Below, in pieces: positions 57,529 to 64,000 of a DNA stretch of 64,000 nucleotides. Where the stretch lies: assembly GCA_035610835.1 (NCBI GenBank), contig JAYJML010000096.1, positions 1 to 64,000 on the forward strand. The letters run 5' to 3'. How positions within the stretch are numbered: position 1 is the stretch's first letter; each line of letters opens with the position of its first letter. Source of the stretch: Ophiura sarsii. Lineage: Eukaryota; Echinodermata; Ophiuroidea; Amphilepidida; Ophiuridae. The notes under the pieces are model-generated. The model ran no database searches. It saw only the letters and a list, made by a program, of their open reading frames with translations, and was not told where the DNA came from. A program made the position numbers and the translations under genes.

Positions 57529-57830
57529 CATAGGTCAAAGTTCATGGTCAAAGGTCAGATTTTCAACTTGCTCCGATTTAGCTCAAATTCAACAGGAATG
57601 ACTCTTGTGACATTCTAAACATGTTAAAAATACTCTGGATGTCATAGGTCAAAGTTCATGGGTCAATGGTCAGATTTCCAACTTGCTCCGATTGAGCTCA
57701 AATTCAACAGGAATGATCCTTGTGACATTCTAAACATGTTTAAAATACTCTTGATGTCATAGGTCAAAGTTCATGGGTCAAATCTCAGATTTTCAACTTG
57801 CTCCGATTTAGCTCAAATTCAAGATAATAT
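57529..57830 (+). repeat. About 2.6 tandem copies of a 118-bp unit with DR1-like nuclear receptor sites
   Basis: Each unit begins AGGTCAAAGTTCATGG(G)TCAA and continues TCAGATTTTCAACTTGCTCC, GATTTAGCTCAAATTCAACA. AGGTCAAAGTTCA has the DR1 arrangement bound by HNF4/RXR-type receptors, and GGTCAAAGGTCA in the first unit is a second one. Similar half-sites are scattered just upstream (57340-57420). Confidence 0.6.
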
Positions 57831-57972
57831 TACCACTTACCAGTGTCTATTGGGTGTTCACAAATTTGGAGTCAAAAATCACTAAGTGGTTTATTTCCGG
57901 TATGTGACTAAATACCTTCAAAACGCCCAATTTAAAACCAATATCAGTGCATTGACACTACTTGTATCTATA

Positions 57973-58506
57973 TGCAGCAATGGAAATACCCACATGACTT
58001 TCAACCCGGGGTAGAGCGACCCGGGGTAGAGCGACCCGGGGTAGACCAACCCTAAGTCGACCAACCCTAAGTCGACCAACCCTGGGTGGACTAGGGTTAG
58101 GGTTAGGGTTAGGGTTAGGGTTAGGGTTAGGGTTAGGGTTAGGGTTAGGGTTAGGGTTAGGGTTAGGGTTAGGGTTAGGGTTAGGGTTAGGGTTAGGGTT
58201 AGGGTTAGGGTTAGGGTTAGTCCCTGGGTGGACAGTCCCGGGGCTGGACAGTCCCGGGGTTGTTTTGGAATGATCCGTCCTTGTTTTTACCTCCCTGACC
58301 CCCTCCAACCCCCTGAGTTTTTTAACATATAATTTAGAATGAATATAGTTTCCAAGGTGTTTTTTAAACAGTATTATGGTTTATTCCGTGAGGGCGCTAT
58401 TGTAGTCCACCCAGGGTTGGTCGACTTAGGGTTGATCAACCCCGGGTCGGTCTACCCCGGGTCGCTCTACCCCGGGTTGAAAGTCATGTGGGTATTTCCA
58501 TCGCTG
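57973..58506. mobile_element. Inverted-repeat element enclosing a telomeric repeat tract
   Basis: The left arm 57973-58091 (GCAGCAATGGAAATACCCAC, then GACCCGGGGTAGAGC repeats, then CAACCCTAAGTCGACC) has its complement at 58405-58506 (GGTTGGTCGACTTAGGGTTG ... GTGGGTATTTCCATCGCTGC). The arms consist of short tandem motifs. TTAGGG repeats fill 58092-58220. Confidence 0.75.
58092..58220 (+). repeat. Interstitial telomeric repeats (TTAGGG)n
   Basis: 129 bp of perfect TTAGGG repeats, about 21 copies without a mismatch. The Asn-Pro-repeat frame on the other strand is an artefact. Confidence 0.97.
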
Positions 58507-58530
58507 CGTATGTATGAAGAGCTATGTTCC

Positions 58531-58660
58531 AAAAGGGATCAACTCCATATAAGTGAAATAGGAGAAGAGCAACGGGTTTTTTTAAATTAAGGATGTTCAC
58601 TGTATTTCTATGTCATTCTTTATTTTCGGAAACTAGTGGAGTTGATCCCTTTTGAAACAT
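58531..58660. repeat. Inverted repeat AAAAGGGATCAACTCCA
   Basis: CCAAAAGGGATCAACTCCA at 58531 and its complement at about 58639-58658, spaced about 90 bp. Possibly a small MITE. Confidence 0.55.
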
Positions 58661-58974
58661 TAATGTTTCGACCAATTTCAAAAACAACTTTACTAAACAA
58701 TCGTTATTTTCAATTAAGGTACACCTGAAAGACATTATCAAATCACATTGAAAACAGAAAACCGCATTCAAATACCTCTTCAACTTTTTAAATTATGGCA
58801 TTTTGGGTGTGTTTTTTTGAAAATTTGAAAATTTGGCACATTTTTTGAAAAAACAACACTTCTGTTGTGTGCAATTTTAAAAACAGTTATCCCATACATT
58901 TTACGTTTTCTTCATTGCATTTCATTAAGGACATTCCTATCAATGTTTTACCATGATAAAAGCATATTTCTACC

Positions 58975-59097
58975 ATTTTGGCTTACAAAATAGTGAATTA
59001 TAGAGAATCAGTAAGGCATTTGGCAACGGGTTGACTTATAATGGCTATCACATAAGCCTTACTGATTCTCTATAGTTCAATATTTTGTAAGCCAATA
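58975..59097. mobile_element. Hairpin MITE just upstream of the catalytic-Asp exon
   Basis: TTGGCTTACAAAATA...TATAGAGAATCAGTAAGGC pairs with GCCTTACTGATTCTCTATA...TATTTTGTAAGCCAA. The arms are about 40 bp and the loop about 35 bp. It ends about 90 bp before the acceptor of coding exon 4. Confidence 0.75.
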
Positions 59098-59187
59098 TAT
59101 AATCGACTTTATATTATCTATGTTAGTATAATTAATATCATTAGTTAATTATACATTTTAACAAGGTATATTTCTACATCATTGCAG

Positions 59188-59309
59188 GAGATGGATCTGG
59201 TGTTCATATTTATGTGGTTGATTCCGGTGTAAGAGGAACCCATGAAGAGTTCAGTGGTCGATTTGGAAACGGACATGATGTATTTGGTGAATACGCAAAT
59301 GCCGAAGTT
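59188..59309 (+). CDS. Proteinase K-like serine protease, coding exon 4 (catalytic Asp)
   Basis: The acceptor ATTGCAG is followed by GA, completing the Gly codon split from exon 3, and 40 codons to the donor GTT|GTAAGT. HIYVVDSGVRGTHEEFSGRF holds the catalytic aspartate (residue 150) in the DSG motif of subtilases; the HxEFxGR context fits the proteinase K subfamily. The enzyme is secreted and cleaves proteins broadly in this family; the substrate here is unknown. The region after it to 64000 has no recognisable His-motif (HGTH) exon, so the gene continues outside the window. No inactivating change is seen in these exons. Confidence 0.9.
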
Positions 59310-60484
59310 GTAAGTAACATAAAATTGCATTTTATTCAGAATAACCAACAAATATGATATTGTTACTCAATTAGGTTCCAAATGGACTTAAATAGGTCCT
59401 TTCCCAGAATGCATTAGGATTTGAAAATGTTGAAAACTACTCAAATACTGAAAAGAAAGAAAAAGTTAGATCATTAAATATTGTAATTGTGTTTTTAAGC
59501 AAGTTAGTATTTGCATGAAGCCACTAGAGCGGTTCGCGGGGTTTCGCGGTTATCGGATTTGGCAGTTATTGGGTTTCATGGTTTTTGGATGTGAGGTTTT
59601 GGTAGACATGGTTTGTGGTTGGTACAGTAGGATCCCAGCGGAACCATATTCGATGACTACGCATTGTTGGTGATGTGTTTCGTGTATTTTCTTATTTGTT
59701 ATTGTAATGTACCCCAGTGTTAGTGTTGTGTCTATCATGGATATAGTACGATGGTAATATTTATTCAAATTTGATGTCTTTGGTGTTTCTAGATACGTGA
59801 TTACTACAAATCGAGTTGTTACATTGTTGTGGTAACAAATTATATCATAACAGTGTAGCAAGCAGCGAATATGGTTTCGGTTCTATGTGCTTTCTGTATC
59901 TATGTCAATATAATGTGACGTGCGTCCATGGTGAGCATATCAACATATTGATTTTTCTAATTTTTCAAGAAACAAAACATAAAATCTTATTGACGGTTTC
60001 CTCATTCAGAATACTGCTTATCATCCCTAGTGGGAGTACCGTGGGATGCTGCTGTATATATTAGCGCTGAATGGTTTATGAGGTTGGGTTTGTACAAAGA
60101 GAAGAATCCTAACTAAATTTACTTCATATTATGTTCAACAACATACTAATTTAATCGTTTGACGGGTTACACACCGAACTTATACGTAGCTCAAAATGTG
60201 AAAACGTGTCCAAAAAGCAAACCGAGGCATATTTTAATTTGGGTGTCTGCACTTTTTGTGCCTAAATCAGCAGCGAACAAAAAAATTCTTGAGATTTCAA
60301 TTTCGTACGTCATTTTCGTCAAATGTGTTGTGGTTTGACCGGTTCGTTACACCGACCTTATATGTAGCTCAAATTGTGAAATTGTATCCAAAAAATCGTA
60401 TTGAGAAAATTGTTAGGGTATCCGTCATATTTGAGGCTAAATCGGCAGCAATTTAGTATTTCCTTGGCGAATTGTTATTTCTTT
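59310..60484. other. Intronic stretch, mostly unassigned
   Basis: 59523-59600 has repeated GCGGTT/TCGG motifs related in reverse to 13517-13556. 60165-60440 has two similar segments (ACCGAACTTATACGTAGCTC and ACCGACCTTATATGTAGCTC). No exon was seen. Confidence 0.35.
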
Positions 60485-60600
60485 TTGTACTTCGGGTCTA
60501 CTTCTTCATAGGCACGGCGCCACGGGCACATCATCGCAAAAATCAAAAATTGATAAATCGAAAATCTTGATGACGACTCATGACAGACGCCTAGGCCACG
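60485..60600 (+). repeat. Direct repeat with 61995-62100
   Basis: CTTCGGGTCTACTTCTTCAT, then CACGGCGCCACGGGCACAT and CGAAAATCTTGAT occur here and at about 62000. A partial third copy (GGGGTCTACTTATTTTTGCG) is at about 62450. It may mark the ends or units of a larger element. Confidence 0.6.
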
Positions 60601-60771
60601 AGGGCTGACTCACGTATCGACTGCAAACTTCTATTCGACTGAATCTCCCGGATGTTGACTGATTTCTAACTGTGACGTCAACATATCTATAACACACACA
60701 TTTTAGACACTTTGGCTTTAACTTCGAGGCTAAAGTGTTTTTAAAATGTTTCCATTTCATTCTGTATCTAT

Positions 60772-61412
60772 TTTGTATCATCGATCTCATACGTATCCAA
60801 AAAAAAGAATTTTGGGCTCATTTTTTAAATTTTGATATTTGTCGGTCAAGCTTAGATTTAAAAAAAATCCTTATGATTTCTATGCGAATGACTTTTTTGT
60901 TGTCAAATTGATTGCGGCTTGACTTTTTGTATCATCGATCTCATACGTATCCCAAAAAGAAAGAATTATTTAACCAAATGATGCTATTTGGGCTCATTTT
61001 GTCAAATTTTGACATTTGTCGGTCAGGCCTAGAATTTCAAAAGAATCCTTATGATTTCTATGCGAATGACTTTATTGTTGTCAAATTGATTGCGGCTTGA
61101 CTTTTTTGTATCATCGATCTCATACGTACCCCAAAAAATTGAATTATTTAACATTATTTAACCAAATAATGGTATTTGGGCTCATTTTTCAAATTTTGAT
61201 ATTTGTCGGTCAAGCCTAAAATTAACAAAAAAATCCTTATGATTTCTATGCGAACGGCTTTTGCTTTACTTGTTTGTATCATCGATCTCATACGTACCCA
61301 AACAAATTGAATTATTTAACCAAATAATGCTATTTGGGCTCATTTTTTCAAATGTTTACGTTTGTCGTCAGGCCTAGAATAAAAAAATCCTTATGATTTC
61401 TATGCGAAAATG
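60772..61412 (+). repeat. About four tandem copies of a 155-180-bp unit
   Basis: Units start TTTGTATCATCGATCTCATA at about 60772, 60927, 61106 and 61272 and continue CTATTTGGGCTCATTTT, GTCGGTCA(A/G)GCCTA and CCTTATGATTTCTATGCGAA. Open frames in the units are incidental. Confidence 0.8.
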
Positions 61413-61423
61413 ATGGTTTAACC

Positions 61424-61464
61424 AAGGAGTAATCCTAATAAACCATGATAACTCCTTGGTTTAA
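61424..61464. repeat. Hairpin AACCAAGGAGT ... ACTCCTTGGTT
   Basis: Inverted arms around CCTAATAAACCATG. Similar half-motifs recur near 61832 (ATAACCAAGGAGTT). Confidence 0.55.
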
Positions 61465-62106
61465 CCAGAGGTTTAACCAGCTCTGGTTTAAGCCTGTCTG
61501 CAGTGCGCAACCTGTATATATTATGTACACTCACAAAGTTAAAATAAACATAAATGTCATATTGCTAAAAACTGGTCAAGTCGTGCAAATTTTAAACCAT
61601 TTTAGCTTAAATGGGCTTTACTTTCATTTTGTCCAGTTGATTGTGTTTGGTTATTTAGACATCAGTGAATAAATCGCAGCGCGATCCTTACGACTCCTCT
61701 GGATAAACATGGAGTTTTCCACATTTTTTTGCTACCAAATTGTCAATATCTTACTAAACTTTTACGAAACTATTTGTATCAATTGATGAACTCACGCTAG
61801 CGATTTCTTCGTATTATAACTTGACTATATAACCAAGGAGTTCTCATACATGTAGTTATAATAACTCTTTGATATAACTATCCGCATACATCAACGTAGG
61901 CAAATAACCTTTATAATAGTGTAGCAATAACACCAAACACCAAATAAATCCGAGGCAAATCAACCATAAGCCAAATTTTTATTCCATATACTTTCGGGTC
62001 TACTTCTTCATAGCCACGGCGCCACGGGCACATTATCGCAAAAATCAAAATGTGATAAGTCGAAAATCTTGATCATGACTCATGCTAATCAATCACAATC
62101 TCACTA

Positions 62107-62268
62107 ACAGCAGTCTGGTGCTGTGACGTAGATGAAAAGAAATAATTGATTACCGACAATTTGGAACCCGGTAGTTTATTTTAACGGTATAAATCGTACT
62201 AAATCGTATTGAAAACTGGAAACCACAGCTGTTGACGTCAGATTCAGAGCACCAGGCTGCTGTTAGTG
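62107..62268. mobile_element. Foldback/MITE copy 2 with core ACCGACAATTTGGAACCCGG
   Basis: Arms AGCAGTCTGGTGCT and AGCACCAGGCTGCTG enclose the core shared with 45456-45577 (ACCGACAATTTGGAACCCGG, TTTATTTTAACGGTATAAAT, GAAAACTGGAAACCA). Confidence 0.65.
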
Positions 62269-62599
62269 GGTTTCAATCAGACAATATAGACGCCTAGACG
62301 ATTTCCTTGAATTGTAACTCGACTATCTATCCGCATTCAATCAATGTAGGCAAATAACATATTATGCCAGTGATAAGATTGCGAGGGAAATAGATTGATG
62401 AAATACAATAAATACAAACACAAACCACATTTTAATTTCATGTATTTCGGGGTCTACTTATTTTTGCGTAGAGTGATAGAGTCTATCGTAGGGGCGCATC
62501 ACTGTACAACCTAACACTTCGTTAAATCGCACGCAAAATAGTCTGGCCTTATTATTATGCTCCTGAAACATATGTACGCAATATCGAACGCGATAATAA

Positions 62600-63894
62600 T
62601 ATAGAACTATTATTATTATTATTATTATTTATTATCTTTACCCAGGGTTGCCCGAATCAGCTGGCCGCTGTTCTTACTCGGGGCCCTGCACATCAATATA
62701 ATACATGCTTAAAAATAATGACTTAATATAAAATACACGAGACATAATAATAACAATATGATTATGTATAGAGTATAAAACCAAATGGACAGCACTCGTA
62801 AATCTATCACATAATGCAAACAATAAAAACATATTAAAATTATTTGATTACATATACATTTCATAAAAGCTTGACTATGATACATCAAACACATTAAATT
62901 TGAGCTAATTCCAATGATAGGATTTATACAAAGCCTTAAAAGATTGCACGTTCACAGAATTTCTGATTGCAGTTTCAATACAATTCCATACATTTACACC
63001 ATTATAGCTAAAACAATACTTATAACACTCAATGTCATTGTTATTTGTCAATAGGGGTAGTGCCAACAGACCTGCTGCGGATTGCCTTGTATCGCGCTCG
63101 TGGTGTTCGCGCACATAACTAAATTTACTTTGTAAATACGATGGTGCCAGACCATTTAGACATTTAAAAACCAGCAAAGCAGTGAAATAATTTCTGCGGT
63201 TAAAAAGTGTTTGCCATTTAAGTTCATGGAACATTTCATTAGAGGGAGTAACATAATTAACACCAAGTATAACTCGAGCACATCGCTTCTGTAGCACGTC
63301 AAGTTTATGCATATCATCGCAGTAGCGACCATACCATGCCACACTACAGTAGTCGAAATGTGGTTGAACCAATGCTTTGTAGATAGTGTTCAGGGTGCTT
63401 GGATCAAGAAAAACTTTAAGACGACGTAAAAGTGCAAGTTTTCCAAATATTTTTCTCATCACATTATTTACCTGACTATGCCATTTCAATTCATTGTCAA
63501 CTATAACACCCAAACATTTGAAGTTATCAACATTCTGTAGTACATTTTTACGAACTGCAACACGAAAATCATCATTATTTACATTTTTGAGTCTTGCACC
63601 TGTACCAACTAGCATTACCTTTGTTTTATCTGTATTGAGAAATAATTTATTTTCACTCAACCATTTACAGAGGGACTCAAGATCAGACTCCAGTTTCATA
63701 GAAATATCTTTCACATCGTTGCTACTTACAGATAAGGTAGTGTCATCTGCATAACTAAATATTTTACCATGTTTAATCACACTACTCATACTGTCAATAA
63801 AGGAGCATAACATATGGCCTAGATATTTATTCCGCCATGGCTTAGCGTGGGACCTAAATGTGAAACAGAGACGTGCCTTGGTTACGGGCTCCAA
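62600..63894 (-). pseudogene. CR1/L2-like LINE, C-terminal half and 3' tail
   Basis: The minus-strand frame of 329 codons (stop at 62905) begins in unrelated sequence up to about 63800, then enters reverse transcriptase at FSYADDTTLSVSS, KWLSENKLFLNTDKTKVMLV, NFKCLGVIVDNELKW, VQPHFDYCSVAWY and the C-terminal LAPSYLQSKF region to the end. It keeps the YADD box but lacks all boxes before it. The 3' UTR ends in (AAT)n, on the + strand (ATT)n at about 62608-62632. It is a different family from the element at 38331-39837. Confidence 0.75.
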
Positions 63895-64000
63895 AACACC
63901 TTAGTAACGCCTAATTTTAAAATATATTGGCCCACAAAAATATCCTCATGCAGTAGGTATGAATATAATACACAACATATCACATTTTCGTCCAACCAAC
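63895..64000. other. Window edge, unassigned
   Basis: Nothing recognised. Confidence 0.3.

Noticed and set aside
58092..58220. Chromosome end or subtelomere
   Set aside because: Tract is only 129 bp, lies within a gene and is flanked by inverted arms on both sides.
57958..58308. 116-codon minus frame with Asn-Pro repeats
   Set aside because: It is the translation of the TTAGGG telomeric tract and flanking tandem motifs; no gene context.
59310..64000. Further protease exons (His or Ser motifs)
   Set aside because: Looked for HGTH- and GTSMA-type coding with splice sites on the + strand and saw none; they must lie beyond the window.

Overview
The window is nuclear DNA of a multicellular animal. 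It has spliced coding exons with GT/AG junctions, vertebrate-type TTAGGG repeats, several clades of non-LTR retrotransposon, Penelope-type remnants, a tRNA-derived SINE, and many inverted-repeat DNA elements. The mix fits a marine invertebrate, perhaps an echinoderm or hemichordate, but the sequence alone does not fix the taxon. No bacterial operons, rRNA or intact tRNA genes were seen.

One host gene is supported, on the + strand: a secreted proteinase K-like subtilase (family S8). Four coding exons (32770-32931, 42714-42836, 42962-43091, 59188-59309) splice in frame into 179 residues. They encode a signal peptide, an I9-type propeptide, the start of the mature enzyme and the catalytic Asp. 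The His, Asn and Ser exons must lie beyond 64000. A GC box, TATA box and strong splice donor at 25855-25987 are a plausible promoter and non-coding first exon. Introns of about 6.8, 9.8, 0.125 and 16.1 kb carry most of the mobile DNA.

Upstream (1-25.5 kb): a decayed non-LTR retrotransposon (1.3-7.0 kb) is split by a hAT-like element exactly at its catalytic YADD motif, and again by a mariner-like MITE that itself carries an insertion. Next come a 2.2-kb satellite of 35-bp units, several MITE families (11.6-17.9 kb, some nested), a Penelope-like GIY-YIG fragment (21.2-21.6 kb), and a run of palindromes GGTAACACGCGTTAC spaced about 170-185 bp apart.

Introns, first part (26-42.7 kb): a 499-bp palindrome with hammerhead-like motifs in both arms, followed by a second and better hammerhead-like fold. 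Then a block of broken small genes resembling a Polinton/Maverick-type DNA virus or transposon, bracketed by inverted minisatellites, and an RTE-like retrotransposon. After the first coding exon come AT-rich repeats, a SINE, an L1/Tx1-like remnant, an RTE-like remnant on the minus strand that lost its YADD box and was later split by a CR1/L2-like element, and a CACTA-like inverted-repeat element.

Last intron and 3' part (43-64 kb): three mariner-like MITEs, a satellite of 165-180-bp units with an inverted monomer 5 kb away, foldback elements, a CTAGTC-rich inverted element, a tandem repeat built on nuclear-receptor DR1-like sites, 129 bp of perfect TTAGGG repeats between inverted arms, a hairpin MITE about 90 bp before the catalytic-Asp exon, tandem repeats, and a truncated CR1/L2-like reverse transcriptase. 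All family names rest on motif recognition; no search was run.
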